64,000 nucleotides of DNA from Streptacidiphilus sp. PB12-B1b (GTDB taxonomy: Bacteria > Actinomycetota > Actinomycetes > Streptomycetales > Streptomycetaceae): contig NZ_CP048405.1 in NCBI RefSeq assembly GCF_014084125.1, forward strand, positions 2,790,001 through 2,854,000. The letters run 5' to 3'. How positions within the stretch are numbered: the first letter of the stretch is position 1; each line of letters begins with the position of its first letter. This document shows, piece after piece, positions 8,183-18,518 of the stretch. Position numbers and translations under genes: made by a program. The notes beneath the pieces were generated by a model. It made no database searches, was not told the origin of the DNA, and saw only the letters and a list, made by a program, of their open reading frames with translations.

Positions 8183-9174
8183 GCCTGGAGCAGGGAGCGG
8201 TACTCGACAAGGCGGGCGCGGAGAACTTTCCCGTGGCCCCCTTCTTCATGCCCCGCTCGATGCGTGCCGGGCTGATGGCCGTGTACGGCTTCGCCCGCCT
8301 GGTGGACGACGTCGGCGACGGCGACCTGGCCGACCCGCGGGCCACCGCCCGGCTGCTGGGCGTCCCGCTGCCGGAGACGGAGCCGCAGCCCGCCCTGGCC
8401 CGGACCGCGCCCGAGCCCGTGCCGTCCCCGGCCGCAGCCGCAGGCGCCGCCGCGCCGGACGAGGCCGAGACCCGCGCCCGGCTCGCCCTGCTGGACGCCA
8501 TCGAGAGCGACCTCGACCGCGCGTTCGACACCGTCCTGGGCGCCCCCGGCACGCAGGCCCCGCGCCATCCGCTGCTGGCCGCCCTGTGCCCGGTGATCGA
8601 CCTGCACGGACTCACCCCGGAGCCGTTCCGGGCGCTGATCCAGGCCAACCGGGTCGACCAGACGACCAGCCGCTACGCCACCTTCGACGACCTCATGGGC
8701 TACTGCGAGCTGTCCGCCAACCCGGTGGGCCGGCTCGTGCTGCAGCTCGCCGGGCTCGCCACGCCCGAGCGCGTCCGCCGCTCCGACGCCGTCTGCAGCG
8801 CCCTGCAGGTGGTCGAGCACCTGCAGGACGTCGCCGAGGACCGTGCCCGGGACCGGATCTACCTCCCGGCCGAGGACATGGCCCGCTTCGGCGTCGCCGA
8901 GGCCGACCTGGACGCCCCGCACGCCGGCCCGGCCCTGCGCGCGCTGGTCGAGTACGAGGCCGGCCGCGCCCGCGCCCTGCTGGCCGAGGGCGCGCCGCTG
9001 GTCGGCAGCGTCGGCGGGCGGCTGCGGCTGCTGCTGGCGGGCTTCGTGGCCGGCGGCGGCGCCGCGCTGCAGGCCGTCGCCGATGCCGGAAACGATGTGC
9101 TGGCCGGGGCTCCCAAGCCCCGGAAGGGCCGCCTGCTGCGCGAGGCGGCAGTGACGCTGGTGAAAGGAAGGTGA
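8179..9174 (+). CDS. hpnC: Squalene synthase HpnC (hydroxysqualene synthase)
   Basis: A 331-residue trans-isoprenyl diphosphate synthase-like protein. HpnC converts presqualene diphosphate, made by HpnD, to hydroxysqualene. Family hallmarks are ENFPVAPFFMPRSMRAGLMAVYGFARLVDDVGDGD (first aspartate-rich motif), YCELSANPVGRLVLQLAG, and VVEHLQDVAEDRARDRIYLPAEDMARFG (second aspartate-rich motif). A Pro/Ala-rich insert (about residues 70-100) interrupts the usual sequence. GTG 8179 is chosen because homology begins immediately after it; the frame stays open upstream to 7990 but that part has no family character. First gene of the hopanoid operon; its TGA overlaps an in-frame GTG of hpnD. Confidence 0.9.
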   Translation: MSLEQGAVLDKAGAENFPVAPFFMPRSMRAGLMAVYGFARLVDDVGDGDLADPRATARLLGVPLPETEPQPALARTAPEPVPSPAAAAGAAAPDEAETRARLALLDAIESDLDRAFDTVLGAPGTQAPRHPLLAALCPVIDLHGLTPEPFRALIQANRVDQTTSRYATFDDLMGYCELSANPVGRLVLQLAGLATPERVRRSDAVCSALQVVEHLQDVAEDRARDRIYLPAEDMARFGVAEADLDAPHAGPALRALVEYEAGRARALLAEGAPLVGSVGGRLRLLLAGFVAGGGAALQAVADAGNDVLAGAPKPRKGRLLREAAVTLVKGR

Positions 9175-9182
9175 GTCGGCGA

Positions 9183-10079
9183 ATGGAGGGCATCTCCCGG
9201 GTCTCCCCGCAGGTCATCGCTGCCTACACGTACTGCGAGGCGGTGACCGGCGCACAGGCGCGCAACTTCTCGTACGGCATCCGGCTGCTGCCGCAGGCCA
9301 AGCGGCGGGCCATGTCCGCCATCTACGCGCTGGCCCGCCGGATCGACGACATCGGCGACGGCGACTGGCCGCTCGAACGCAAGGCCGAGCACCTGGGCCG
9401 GACCAGGGCCCTGCTGGACGAGATCCGCGAGGGCTCGGTCGAGGCGGAGGACACCGACCCGGTCAAGGTCGCCCTGGCGCACTCGGCCGCGCTGTTCCCG
9501 ATCCCGCTGGACGCCTTCGACGAGCTGATCGACGGCGTCGAGATGGACGTCAGGGGCACCGAGTACCAGACCTTCGAGCAGCTGCGGGTCTACTGCCGCT
9601 GCGTCGCGGGCACCGTCGGCCGGCTCTCGCTGGGCGTCTTCGGCTGCTCCGACCCCAAGCGCGGCGCCGAGTACGCCGACACCCTGGGGCTCGGCCTGCA
9701 GCTCACCAACATCCTGCGCGACGTGCGCGAGGACGCCGCCAACGGCCGCACCTACCTCCCGGCCGAGGACCTCGCCCGCTTCGGCTGCGAGCAGGGCTTC
9801 GCCGACGCCCGCCCCGGCGCGAGCGGCGGGGACTTCCGCGGCCTGGTGCTGTTCGAGGCCGAGCGGGCCCAGGCCGCCTTCGACGAGGGCCTGCTGCTGC
9901 TGCCCATGCTGGACCGGCGCAGCCGGGCGTGCGTCGCCGCCATGTCGGGCATCTACCACCGGCTGCTGGAGCGGATCGCCGCCGAGCCCGAGGCGGTGCT
10001 GCGCGGCCGGATGTCGCTCCCCGCCTGGGAGAAGGCATATGTGGCCCTGTCCGGCCTCGCCGGAGGGCGTGCTTCTTGA
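9183..10079 (+). CDS. hpnD: Presqualene diphosphate synthase HpnD
   Basis: A 298-residue squalene/phytoene synthase family enzyme that couples two farnesyl diphosphates to presqualene diphosphate. It shows YTYCEAVTGAQARNFSYGIRLLPQAKRRAMSAIYALARRIDDIGDGD, with the first DDxxD-type motif, then YCRCVAGTVGRLSLGVFG, and LGLQLTNILRDVREDAANGRTYLPAEDLARFG with the second. Start ATG 9183 follows GGAAGG; an in-frame GTG at 9171 that overlaps the hpnC stop (GTGA) is an alternative adding four residues. It shares the family fold with HpnC and acts directly before it. Confidence 0.93.
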   Translation: MEGISRVSPQVIAAYTYCEAVTGAQARNFSYGIRLLPQAKRRAMSAIYALARRIDDIGDGDWPLERKAEHLGRTRALLDEIREGSVEAEDTDPVKVALAHSAALFPIPLDAFDELIDGVEMDVRGTEYQTFEQLRVYCRCVAGTVGRLSLGVFGCSDPKRGAEYADTLGLGLQLTNILRDVREDAANGRTYLPAEDLARFGCEQGFADARPGASGGDFRGLVLFEAERAQAAFDEGLLLLPMLDRRSRACVAAMSGIYHRLLERIAAEPEAVLRGRMSLPAWEKAYVALSGLAGGRAS

Positions 10080-10164
10080 ACGCGCGGCTGGTCCCGCCCC
10101 TCCCGTTTGTTGCGGAGGGTAGCTGGGAAACCACGGGGAGCAGTAACTGTTCGGGGAGGGCAGG

Positions 10165-11532
10165 ATGAGCACGCGTGCCGTGGGCGCCCGCGCGGTCGTG
10201 GCCGGCGGGGGGCTGGCCGGGATCACCGCGGCGCTGCGCCTGGCCGACGCCGGGGTCGGCGTCACCCTGGTCGAGGCCCGGCCCCGGCTCGGCGGCCTGG
10301 CCTTCTCGTTCCGCCGCGGGGAGCTGTGGGTCGACAACGGCCAGCACGTCTTCCTGCGCTGCTGCACGGCCTACCGCGGACTGCTGCAGCGGCTCGGCGT
10401 GAGCGACCAGGTCGAGATCCAGCCCCGGCTGGACGTCCCGGTGCGGGACGTCGCCACCGGCAGGCTGGGCACGCTGCGCCGCGACCCGCTGCCGGTGCCG
10501 CTGCACCTGGGCCGCAGCCTGGTGTCCTACCCGCACCTGAGCCTGGCCGACCGGCTGGCCACCGGCCGCGCCGCGCTGGCCCTGCGCGGCCTGGACCTGG
10601 ACGACCCGGCGCTGGACGAGGAGTCCTTCGGCGACTGGCTGCGCCGCCACGGCCAGTCCGCGCGCGCCGTCGAGGCGCTGTGGGACCTGGTCGGCGTGGC
10701 CACCCTGAACGCCACCGCCGACGAGTCCTCGCTGGCGCTGGCGGCGATGGTGTTCAAGACCGGGCTGCTGTCCGACCCGGGCGCCTCCGACATCGGCTTC
10801 GCCAAGGTCCCGCTCGGCGCGCTGCACGACGACGCGGCGCGCGCCGCCCTGGAGCGCGCCGGCGTGCGGGTGCTGCTGCGCGCGCGGGTCACCGGGATCA
10901 AGCCCGGCGAGGCCGGCCGGCACACCGTGCTGCTGGAGGGCGAGCGGCTGGACGGCGGCGGCGAGCAGCTGGAGCAGGTGGACACCGTGGTGCTCGCCGT
11001 GCCCCAGGACGCCGCCCACGACCTGCTCCCGCCGGGCAGCCTGGACCACCCGGAGCGGCTGCTGGAACTCGACTACGCGCCGATCCTCAACATCCACGTC
11101 CGCTACGACCGAACCGTCCTCGACCGGCCCTTCCTGGCCGCCCTCGGCTCCCCGGTGCAGTGGGTCTTCGACCGCACCGCGCACTCCGGGGCGAGCGGCC
11201 CCGGCCAGTACCTGGCGCTGTCGCAGTCGGCGGCCCGGGACGAGATCGACCTCCCCGTCGCCGAGCTGCGGCGCCGCTACCTGCCCGAGCTGGAGCGGCT
11301 GCTGCCCGCCGCCCGCGACGCCCGGGTCACCGAGTTCTTCGTCACCCGGGAGCGCACCGCGACCTTCGCGCCCGCCCCCGGCTCCGCGCGCCTGCGGCCC
11401 TCCGCGCGCACCCGCACGCCCGGCGTCCTCCTCGCCGGATCGTGGACCGCCACCGGCTGGCCCGCGACCATGGAGGGCGCCGTGCGCAGCGGAAACGCGG
11501 CCGCCCGAGCGGTCCTGGCGGCCGCCCCATGA
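10165..11532 (+). CDS. hpnE: Hydroxysqualene dehydroxylase HpnE
   Basis: A 455-residue FAD-dependent amine-oxidase/phytoene-desaturase-like protein that reduces hydroxysqualene to squalene, the last step of the HpnCDE route. The dinucleotide-binding motif is at the N-terminus (VVAGGGLAGITAALRLADAGVGVTLVEARPRLGG, from residue 10). WVDNGQHVFLRCCTAYRGLL and the C-terminal FAD contact GVLLAGSWTATGWPATMEGAVRSGNAAARAVL follow. Start ATG 10165 has GGGAGGGCAGG upstream. It is separated from hpnD by 85 bp, the largest gap inside the first half of the operon. Confidence 0.93.
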   Translation: MSTRAVGARAVVAGGGLAGITAALRLADAGVGVTLVEARPRLGGLAFSFRRGELWVDNGQHVFLRCCTAYRGLLQRLGVSDQVEIQPRLDVPVRDVATGRLGTLRRDPLPVPLHLGRSLVSYPHLSLADRLATGRAALALRGLDLDDPALDEESFGDWLRRHGQSARAVEALWDLVGVATLNATADESSLALAAMVFKTGLLSDPGASDIGFAKVPLGALHDDAARAALERAGVRVLLRARVTGIKPGEAGRHTVLLEGERLDGGGEQLEQVDTVVLAVPQDAAHDLLPPGSLDHPERLLELDYAPILNIHVRYDRTVLDRPFLAALGSPVQWVFDRTAHSGASGPGQYLALSQSAARDEIDLPVAELRRRYLPELERLLPAARDARVTEFFVTRERTATFAPAPGSARLRPSARTRTPGVLLAGSWTATGWPATMEGAVRSGNAAARAVLAAAP

Positions 11533-11562
11533 CGTGTTGACGCAACGGCAGGCAGGTGGGAC

Positions 11563-12687
11563 ATGACAGCGACAGCAGCAGCCCGGCAGACGAACGGAGA
11601 GGGACCAAGCGTGGTTTCGCGCCCCGAAGAGGCACAGACGGTGGACCATGTGGACGTGTCGTCCCTGCTCGAACGAGGAAGAACCCTCTGCACTCCCGTC
11701 CTGAGGGAGGCCGTGGGCCGGCTCGCGCCGCCGATGGACCGGGTGTCCGCCTACCACTTCGGCTGGACCGACGCCGAGGGCCGCCCGACCGAGGGCGACA
11801 GCGGCAAGGCCGTCCGCCCGGCGCTGGCGCTGCTCTCCGCCCAGGCCGCCGGCGCGCCGGCGGAGATCGGCATCCCCGGCGGGGTCGCGGTGGAGCTGGT
11901 GCACAACTTCTCGCTGCTCCACGACGACCTGATGGACGGGGACGAGCAGCGCCGCCACCGCGCCACCGTGTGGACGGTCTTCGGGCCCGCGCAGGCGATC
12001 CTGGTCGGCGACGCCATGTTCGCGCTCGCCAACGAGGTGCTGCTGGAGGCCGCCGACCTCGGCACCACCACCGGCGTGGACGCCGGGCGCGCGGTGCAGC
12101 GGCTCACCCTGGCCACCCGCAAGCTCATCGACGGCCAGGCCCAGGACCTCTCCTTCGAGCACCGCGACCGGGTCACCGTCGTCGAGTGCCTGGAGATGGA
12201 GGGCAACAAGACCGGCGCCCTGCTGGCGGCCTCGGCCTCGGTCGGCGCGGTCCTGGCCGGCATCGACGACGCCTCGGCCGACGCCCTGGAGCGCTACGGC
12301 TACCACCTGGGCCTGGCCTTCCAGGCGGTGGACGACCTGCTGGGCATCTGGGGCGCCACCGAGGTCACCGGCAAGCCCAACTTCGGCGACCTGCGCCAGC
12401 GCAAGAAGTCCCTCCCGGTCGCGGCCGCGCTCGCCGACGACAACGCCGCCTCGCGGCGCCTGGCCGAGCTGCTGGCCGACCCGGAGGGCCGCGGACACGA
12501 GGACGAGGAACAACTCGCGGTCCGCGCGGCTTTGATCGAAGAGGCGGGCGGACGGGCCTGGACCGCCGACGAGGCGCGACGGCAGCACAAGACGGCGCTG
12601 GCCGCGTTGGACGAGGTGCCGATGCCGGTCGGAGTAAGGGAGCAGTTCGCCGCGCTCGCCGAATTCGTCGTGGTCAGGGAGAGGTGA
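11563..12687 (+). CDS. Polyprenyl (farnesyl-type) diphosphate synthase
   Basis: A 374-residue trans-prenyltransferase that should make the farnesyl diphosphate used by HpnD. The first aspartate-rich motif is DDLMD (Asp121-Asp125), inside HNFSLLHDDLMDGDEQRRHRATVW. The second region is FQAVDDLLGIWG, where the motif reads DDLLG rather than DDxxD, a variant common in actinobacterial enzymes of this clade. GKAVRPALALL carries the substrate-diphosphate Lys/Arg. Start ATG 11563 gives an N-terminal tail of about 25 residues; GTG 11611 is a plausible later start. The chain length is inferred from operon context, not from residues. Confidence 0.9.
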   Translation: MTATAAARQTNGEGPSVVSRPEEAQTVDHVDVSSLLERGRTLCTPVLREAVGRLAPPMDRVSAYHFGWTDAEGRPTEGDSGKAVRPALALLSAQAAGAPAEIGIPGGVAVELVHNFSLLHDDLMDGDEQRRHRATVWTVFGPAQAILVGDAMFALANEVLLEAADLGTTTGVDAGRAVQRLTLATRKLIDGQAQDLSFEHRDRVTVVECLEMEGNKTGALLAASASVGAVLAGIDDASADALERYGYHLGLAFQAVDDLLGIWGATEVTGKPNFGDLRQRKKSLPVAAALADDNAASRRLAELLADPEGRGHEDEEQLAVRAALIEEAGGRAWTADEARRQHKTALAALDEVPMPVGVREQFAALAEFVVVRER

Positions 12688-12691
12688 CGCA

Positions 12692-14676
12692 ATGACAGCA
12701 ACCGCGGACGGCAGGCTCGAACCACAGTACGATCCTGAGCCCGCCGCGGAGAGCACCACAGAGGAGGCTGAGCGGGACATCCCCGCCTCAGCGACAAGCA
12801 CCGCCGACCTCGCCGCCGGAACACTTGAGCGAGCAGTCGACCATCTGCTCGGACTGCAGGACAGTGCCGGATGGTGGAAGGGCAACCTGGAGACGAACGT
12901 CACCATGGACGCCGAGGACCTGCTGCTGCGCCAGTTCCTCGGCATCCGGACCCCCGAGCAGAGCCGCGCCACCGGCGACTGGATCCGCTCGCAGCAGCAG
13001 CCGGACGGCACCTGGGCCACCTTCTACGGCGGCCCCCCGGAGCTGTCCACCACCGTCGAGGCGTACGTCGCGCTCAAGCTCGTCGGCGACGACCCGCAGG
13101 CCCCGCACATGCGGCGGGCCGCCGCGTACATTCGGGAGCAGGGCGGGATCGCTGCCTCCCGGGTGTTCACCCGGATCTGGCTGGCCCTGTTCGGCTGGTG
13201 GCCCTGGGACCGGCTGCCGGAGCTGCCGCCGGAGATCATCTTCCTGCCCCGGCAGGTCCCGCTGAACATCTACTCGTTCGGCTGCTGGGCGCGGCAGACC
13301 ATCGTCCCGCTCACCGTGGTGTCGGCGCACCGCCCGGTCCGCCCGGCCCCGTTCGACTTGACCGAGCTGCACAGCGACCCGGCCGACCCGTACCCCAGCC
13401 GGCCCTTCTCGGCCCCGTACACCTGGGACGGCGTCTTCGAGCGGCTCGACCGGCTGCTCCACCTCTACCACCGGCTGCCGGTGCAGCCGCTGCGGAAGAA
13501 CGCGCTGCAGCAGGCCGCCCGCTGGATCATCGACCGGCAGGAGGCCGACGGCTGCTGGGGCGGCATCCAACCGCCCGCCGTCTACTCGCTGATCGCCCTG
13601 CACCTGCTCGGGTACGAGCTCGACCACCCGGTGATGAAGGCCGGCCTGGCCGCCTTCGACAGCTTCACCGTCCACACCGACGAGGGCCACCGCTGGATCG
13701 AGGCATGCCAGTCCCCGGTCTGGGACACCTGCCTGGCCGCCATCGCCCTCAGCGACGCCGGTCTGCCCCGGGACCATCCAGCCCTGGTCCGGGCCGCCGA
13801 CTGGATGCTGGACGAGGAGATCACCAAGCGCGGCGACTGGGCCGTGCAGCGCCCCAAGCTCGCCGCCGGCGGCTGGGCGTTCGAGTTCGACAACGACAAC
13901 TACCCGGACATCGACGACACCGCCGAGGTCGTGCTGGCCCTGCGCCGGGTGGCCCACCCCGACCCCGCGCGGGTCGACGCCGCCGTCGCCCGCGGCATCG
14001 AGTGGACGCTGGGCATGCAGTCCAAGAACGGCGCCTGGGCCGCCTTCGACGTCGACAACACCAGCACCCTGCCGAACAAACTGCCGTTCTGCGACTTCGG
14101 CGAGGTCATCGACCCCCCTCGGCCGACGTCACCGCACACGTGGTGGAGATGGCCGCCGGCGCGGGCCTGGCCGCGGACCCGCGGATCCGGCGCGGCATCG
14201 ACTGGCTGCTGCGCGAGCAGGAGGAGGACGGCTCCTGGTTCGGCCGCTGGGGCACCAACTACATCTACGGCGTCGGCTCGGTACTGCCCGCGCTGGCCGA
14301 GGCGGGCATCCCCGGATCGCACCCGGCCGTCCGCCGCGCCGTGCGCTGGCTGGAGCAGCACCAGAACGCCGACGGCGGCTGGGGCGAGGACATGCGCTCC
14401 TACAGCGACCGCAGCTGGGCCGGGCGGGGCACCTCCACCGCCTCGCAGACCGCCTGGGCGCTGATGGCGCTGCTGGCGGCGGGGGAGAGCGGCAGCGCCG
14501 TCGACCGGGGCGTGCGCTGGCTGGCCGCGACCCAGCTGCCGGAGGGCACCTGGGACGAGCCGGAGTTCACCGGCACCGGCTTCCCCTGGGACTTCTCCAT
14601 CAACTACAACCTGTACCGGCTGGTCTTCCCGGTGACCGCGCTCGGCCGGTACCTGAACGGGCGGCCGCGGGGATGA
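12692..14676 (+). pseudogene. shc: Squalene-hopene cyclase with a one-base frameshift
   Basis: The gene for the enzyme that cyclises squalene to hopene and diplopterol. Frame 1 runs from ATG 12692 and contains the N-terminal alpha-barrel and the catalytic acid motif PDIDDTA (Asp406-Asp409). At codon 474 the reading GEVIDPP runs into a shifted frame. The family continuation SADVTAHVVEMAAGAG and the C-terminal QW repeats (NADGGWGED, PEGTWDEPEFTGTGFPWDF, ending [12 protein letters not shown]) continue intact in the next frame to TGA 14676. One extra C in the C6 tract at 14113-14118 would restore a 662-residue protein. Both parts are otherwise undecayed, so this is a very recent mutation or a sequence error. 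hpnG overlaps its stop (ATGA). Confidence 0.9.
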
Positions 14677-15272
14677 CCGCCGCACCGCAGGGCCCGCTGC
14701 TGCTCGCCTGTGCCCTGGGCGCCGAGCAGTGGGCGCTGCGGCGCGCCGCCCGGACCGGCGGGGTCCGGCTGCTGCGCACCGGCATGGGTGCGCGGCGGGC
14801 CGGACAGTCCGTCAGCAGCGCCCTGGCGCAGGGGGCGCACGCCCCCCGCGCGCTGGTCTTCACGGGCTTCGGCGCGGCTGTGGGGCCCGGAATAAATCCC
14901 GGAGACCTGGTCGTTGCCACCGAGGTGCGCGATACCGTGGGCGGACCGGTCGAACTCCCGGACTGCGCCGCGCTCGCCGACAGCCTGCAACGCGCCGGCC
15001 TGACCGTGCACTCCGGTCCCCTCCACACCTCCGAGCGCGTCGTCCGCGGCGCGCAGCGGCACACCCTGCACCGCGACGGCGTCCTGTGTGTCGACATGGA
15101 GACCGCCGCCGCCCTGCACCGGCTCCCGCCGGGGCTCCCCGCGGCAGCCGTCCGCGTCGTCGTCGACACCCCGGATCAGGAGCTGCTGCGCCCCGGCACC
15201 CTCGTCCACGGCCTGCGGGCCTGGCGGGCGCTGCGCGCCGCCGCGCCCGTGCTCGCCGCCTGGACGCCCTAG
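14673..15272 (+). CDS. hpnG: HpnG, phosphorylase/nucleosidase of hopanoid side-chain synthesis
   Basis: A 199-residue protein of the purine-nucleoside phosphorylase/MTA-SAH nucleosidase fold. HpnG removes adenine from adenosylhopane, the product of HpnH, giving ribosylhopane. Visible motifs are [26 protein letters not shown] (phosphate/ribose loop region) and [14 protein letters not shown], the conserved Met-Glu of the nucleoside pocket. Start ATG 14673 overlaps the shc TGA. In this cluster the next gene is ispG, with no hpnH between them; hpnH lies at 37098-38102. Confidence 0.88.
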   Translation: MTAAPQGPLLLACALGAEQWALRRAARTGGVRLLRTGMGARRAGQSVSSALAQGAHAPRALVFTGFGAAVGPGINPGDLVVATEVRDTVGGPVELPDCAALADSLQRAGLTVHSGPLHTSERVVRGAQRHTLHRDGVLCVDMETAAALHRLPPGLPAAAVRVVVDTPDQELLRPGTLVHGLRAWRALRAAAPVLAAWTP

Positions 15273-15351
15273 CCGCCCGCCCGTCGGCCGCCGGTACGTC
15301 ACCTCCGCACCACGTACTCCGCACCCGCATCAGAAAGGACCGGTGCCCGTC

Positions 15352-16509
15352 ATGACCGCGATCCCGCTGGGAATGCCGTCCGCTCCGCTCAAGCCGCTCG
15401 CTGTGCGGCGGAAGAGTCGTCAGATCATGGTCGGCAGTGTGCCGGTGGGTGGGGATGCGCCGATCTCGGTGCAGTCGATGACGACGACGTTGACCTCGGA
15501 TGTCAATGCGACGTTGCAGCAGATCGCGGAGCTGACGGCGTCGGGGTGCCAGATCGTGCGGGTGGCGTGTCCCTCGCAGGACGATGCGGATGCGTTGGCG
15601 ACGATTGCGCGCAAGTCGCAGATCCCGGTGATCGCGGACATTCACTTCCAGCCGAAGTACGTGTTCGCGGCGATCGACGCGGGGTGTGCGGCGGTGCGGG
15701 TGAATCCGGGGAACATCCGGCAGTTCGACGACAAGGTGAAGGAGATCGCCAAGGCGGCGTCGGATGCGGGGGTGCCGATCCGGATCGGGGTGAATGCGGG
15801 GTCGTTGGACCGGCGGTTGCTGGAGAAGTACGGGAAGGCGACGCCGGAGGCGTTGGTGGAGTCGGCGCTGTGGGAGTGCTCGTTGTTCGAGGAGCACGGG
15901 TTCCGGGACATCAAGATCTCGGTGAAGCACAACGATCCGGTGGTGATGATCGCGGCGTACCGGTTGCTGGCGGCGTCGTGCGACTATCCGCTGCACCTGG
16001 GGGTGACCGAGGCGGGTCCGGCGTTCCAGGGGACGATCAAGTCGGCGGTGGCGTTCGGGGCGCTGCTGGCGGAGGGGATCGGGGACACGATCCGGGTGTC
16101 GCTGTCGGCTCCGCCGGCGGAGGAGATCAAGGTGGGGAACCAGATCCTGGAGTCGTTGAACCTGCGGCAGCGGGGGTTGGAGATCGTGTCGTGCCCGTCG
16201 TGCGGGCGGGCGCAGGTGGATGTGTACAAGCTGGCGGAGGAGGTCACTGCGGGGCTTGAGGGGATGGAGGTGCCGTTGCGGGTGGCGGTGATGGGCTGTG
16301 TGGTGAACGGTCCGGGTGAGGCGCGGGAGGCGGATCTGGGGGTGGCGTCGGGCAACGGCAAGGGGCAGATCTTCGTCAAGGGCGAGGTGGTCAAGACCGT
16401 GCCCGAGTCCAAGATCGTGGAGACGCTGATCGAGGAGGCGCTCAAGCTGGCAGAAACGATTCAGGCGACCGGAGCCGCCCCCGGCGCCCCGACCGTCGAC
16501 GTCGGCTGA
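15352..16509 (+). CDS. ispG: 4-hydroxy-3-methylbut-2-en-1-yl diphosphate synthase IspG
   Basis: A 385-residue iron-sulfur enzyme of the MEP pathway that makes HMBPP from MEcPP. The TIM-barrel part includes [25 protein letters not shown]. The [4Fe-4S] cysteines lie in [11 protein letters not shown] and [12 protein letters not shown]. Start ATG 15352; GTG 15343 is in frame just upstream. Codon use differs sharply from its neighbours: from about 15410 to 16460 third positions are mostly G (gcg, gtg, ggg, tcg, ttg) with many GAT, GGT and AAT, whereas flanking genes favour C. The first 60 and last 50 bases look like the neighbours. It presumably boosts C5 precursor supply for hopanoids. Confidence 0.95.
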   Translation: MTAIPLGMPSAPLKPLAVRRKSRQIMVGSVPVGGDAPISVQSMTTTLTSDVNATLQQIAELTASGCQIVRVACPSQDDADALATIARKSQIPVIADIHFQPKYVFAAIDAGCAAVRVNPGNIRQFDDKVKEIAKAASDAGVPIRIGVNAGSLDRRLLEKYGKATPEALVESALWECSLFEEHGFRDIKISVKHNDPVVMIAAYRLLAASCDYPLHLGVTEAGPAFQGTIKSAVAFGALLAEGIGDTIRVSLSAPPAEEIKVGNQILESLNLRQRGLEIVSCPSCGRAQVDVYKLAEEVTAGLEGMEVPLRVAVMGCVVNGPGEAREADLGVASGNGKGQIFVKGEVVKTVPESKIVETLIEEALKLAETIQATGAAPGAPTVDVG

Positions 16510-16565
16510 CCCGTCCGGCCCACCCCCACCAGCCAACCGCCCCCCCGTGGAACGAAGGTGATCCC

Positions 16566-18518
16566 ATGTCCCTCCTGGAGTCCATCCACGACCCAGCCGA
16601 TCTGCGCGGGCTGGCCGCCGACCAGCTGCCCCTCCTGGCCGAGGAGATCCGCGACTTCCTGATCGAGGCTGTCACCCGCACGGGCGGCCACCTCGGCCCC
16701 AACCTGGGCGTGGTCGAGCTGACCATCGCGCTGCACCGGGTCTTCGACTCCCCGAAGGACCGCATCCTCTTCGACACCGGCCACCAGAGCTACGTGCACA
16801 AGCTGCTCACCGGCCGGCAGGACTTCACCCGGCTGAAGTCCCGCGGCGGCCTGTCCGGCTACCCCTCCCGGGCCGAGTCCGAGCACGACGTGATCGAGAA
16901 CTCGCACGCCTCCACCGTGCTCGGCTACGCCGACGGCCTGGCCAAGGCCAACGAGATCCAGGGCCTGGACGACCGGCACGTGGTCGCCGTCATCGGCGAC
17001 GGCGCGCTGACCGGCGGCATGGCCTGGGAGGCGCTGAACAACATCGCCGAGGCCCAGGACCGCCCGGTGATCATCGTCGTCAACGACAACGAGCGCTCCT
17101 ACGCCCCCACCATCGGCGGCCTGGCCACCCACCTGGCCACGCTGCGCACCACCCAGGGCTACGAGCGCTTCCTGTCCTGGGGCAAGGAGGCCCTGCAACG
17201 CACCCCCGGCGTCGGCGCGCCGCTCTACGACGCCCTGCACGGCGCCAAGAAGGGCTTCAAGGACGCCTTCGCCCCGCAGGGCATGTTCGAGGACCTCGGC
17301 CTGAAGTACCTGGGCCCGATCGACGGCCACGACGAGCAGGCCGTCGAGTCCGCGCTGCGCCGGGCCAGGGGCTTCGGCGGCCCGGTCATCGTCCACTGCC
17401 TCACCGAGAAGGGCCGCGGCTACCGCCCGGCCGAACTCGACGAGGCCGACCACTTCCACCAGGTCGGCGCCATCGACCCGGTCACCTGCGAACCCCTGCA
17501 GCCGGTCGGCGGCACCTCCTGGACCTCGGTGTTCGGCAGCGAGCTGGTCGAGCTGGCGCGCGAGCGCCCCGACGTCGTCGCCATCACCGCCGCCATGCTC
17601 CAGCCGGTCGGCCTCGGCCGCTTCGCCCGCGAGTTCCCGGAGCGGATCTTCGACGTGGGCATCGCCGAGCAGCACGCCGTGGTGAGCGCGGCCGGGCTGG
17701 CCACCGGCGGGCTGCACCCGGTGGTGGCGGTCTACGCGACCTTCCTGAACCGGGCCTTCGACCAGGTGCTGATGGACGTGGCACTGCACCGCTGCGGCGT
17801 CACCTTCGTCCTGGACCGGGCCGGGGTCACCGGCACCGACGGCGCCAGCCACAACGGCATGTGGGACATGTCCGTCCTGCAGGTCGTCCCCGGCCTGCGG
17901 CTGGCCGCCCCGCGCGACGCCGACCAGCTCCGCGCCCAGCTGCGCGAGGCCCTGGACGTCGACGACGCGCCCACCGTGCTGCGCTTCCCCAAGGCCGTGG
18001 TCGGCCCGCCGATCCCCGCCGTGGAGAGCATCGGCGGAGTGGACGTGCTGCTGCGCACCGCCGGGCCCGGCATCGCCCCGGACGTGCTGCTGGTGGCCGT
18101 CGGCACCATGGCCCCCGCCTGCCTGGACGCCGCCGCGCTGCTCACCGCGCACGGGCTGACCGCCACCGTGGCCGATCCGCGCTGGGTCAAGCCGGTCCCG
18201 GCGGCGCTGACCGGGCTGGCCGCCCGGCACCGGCTGGTGGTCACGGTCGAGGACAACGGACGCGTCGGCGGCGTCGGCACGGCGGTGGCCCAGGCCCTGC
18301 GCGACGCCGACATCGACGTACCGACACGGGAGCTGGGGATTCCGCAGGAGTTCCTGGCCCACGCCGCCCGGGGTGAGATCCTGGACGACATCGGCCTCAC
18401 CGGCCCCGGCATCGCCGCGCAGACCGCGGGCTTCGCCAAGGCGGTCGGACGGGTGGGGCCGGGCACTGATCAGGCGTCGGCCGTGCACAGCGGCTTCGGA
18501 GGAGGGGAACCAGCGTGA
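16566..18518 (+). CDS. dxs: 1-deoxy-D-xylulose-5-phosphate synthase
   Basis: A 650-residue thiamine-diphosphate enzyme that joins pyruvate and glyceraldehyde 3-phosphate, the entry step of the MEP pathway. It has [19 protein letters not shown], the ThDP/Mg motif [16 protein letters not shown] (Asp-Gly to Asn-Asn), [18 protein letters not shown] and the pyrimidine-domain [20 protein letters not shown]. The C-terminal transketolase domain ends with [19 protein letters not shown]. Start ATG 16566, 57 bp after ispG. Its TGA overlaps the GTG of hpnO. With ispG it makes this operon partly self-sufficient for isoprenoid precursor. Confidence 0.95.
   Translation: MSLLESIHDPADLRGLAADQLPLLAEEIRDFLIEAVTRTGGHLGPNLGVVELTIALHRVFDSPKDRILFDTGHQSYVHKLLTGRQDFTRLKSRGGLSGYPSRAESEHDVIENSHASTVLGYADGLAKANEIQGLDDRHVVAVIGDGALTGGMAWEALNNIAEAQDRPVIIVVNDNERSYAPTIGGLATHLATLRTTQGYERFLSWGKEALQRTPGVGAPLYDALHGAKKGFKDAFAPQGMFEDLGLKYLGPIDGHDEQAVESALRRARGFGGPVIVHCLTEKGRGYRPAELDEADHFHQVGAIDPVTCEPLQPVGGTSWTSVFGSELVELARERPDVVAITAAMLQPVGLGRFAREFPERIFDVGIAEQHAVVSAAGLATGGLHPVVAVYATFLNRAFDQVLMDVALHRCGVTFVLDRAGVTGTDGASHNGMWDMSVLQVVPGLRLAAPRDADQLRAQLREALDVDDAPTVLRFPKAVVGPPIPAVESIGGVDVLLRTAGPGIAPDVLLVAVGTMAPACLDAAALLTAHGLTATVADPRWVKPVPAALTGLAARHRLVVTVEDNGRVGGVGTAVAQALRDADIDVPTRELGIPQEFLAHAARGEILDDIGLTGPGIAAQTAGFAKAVGRVGPGTDQASAVHSGFGGGEPA

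Noticed and set aside
9703..13020. A 1105-codon - strand open frame across the hopanoid genes
   Set aside because: It lies opposite hpnD, hpnE, the prenyl synthase and shc, whose motifs are unmistakable. The translation is Gly/Arg/Gln-rich noise.
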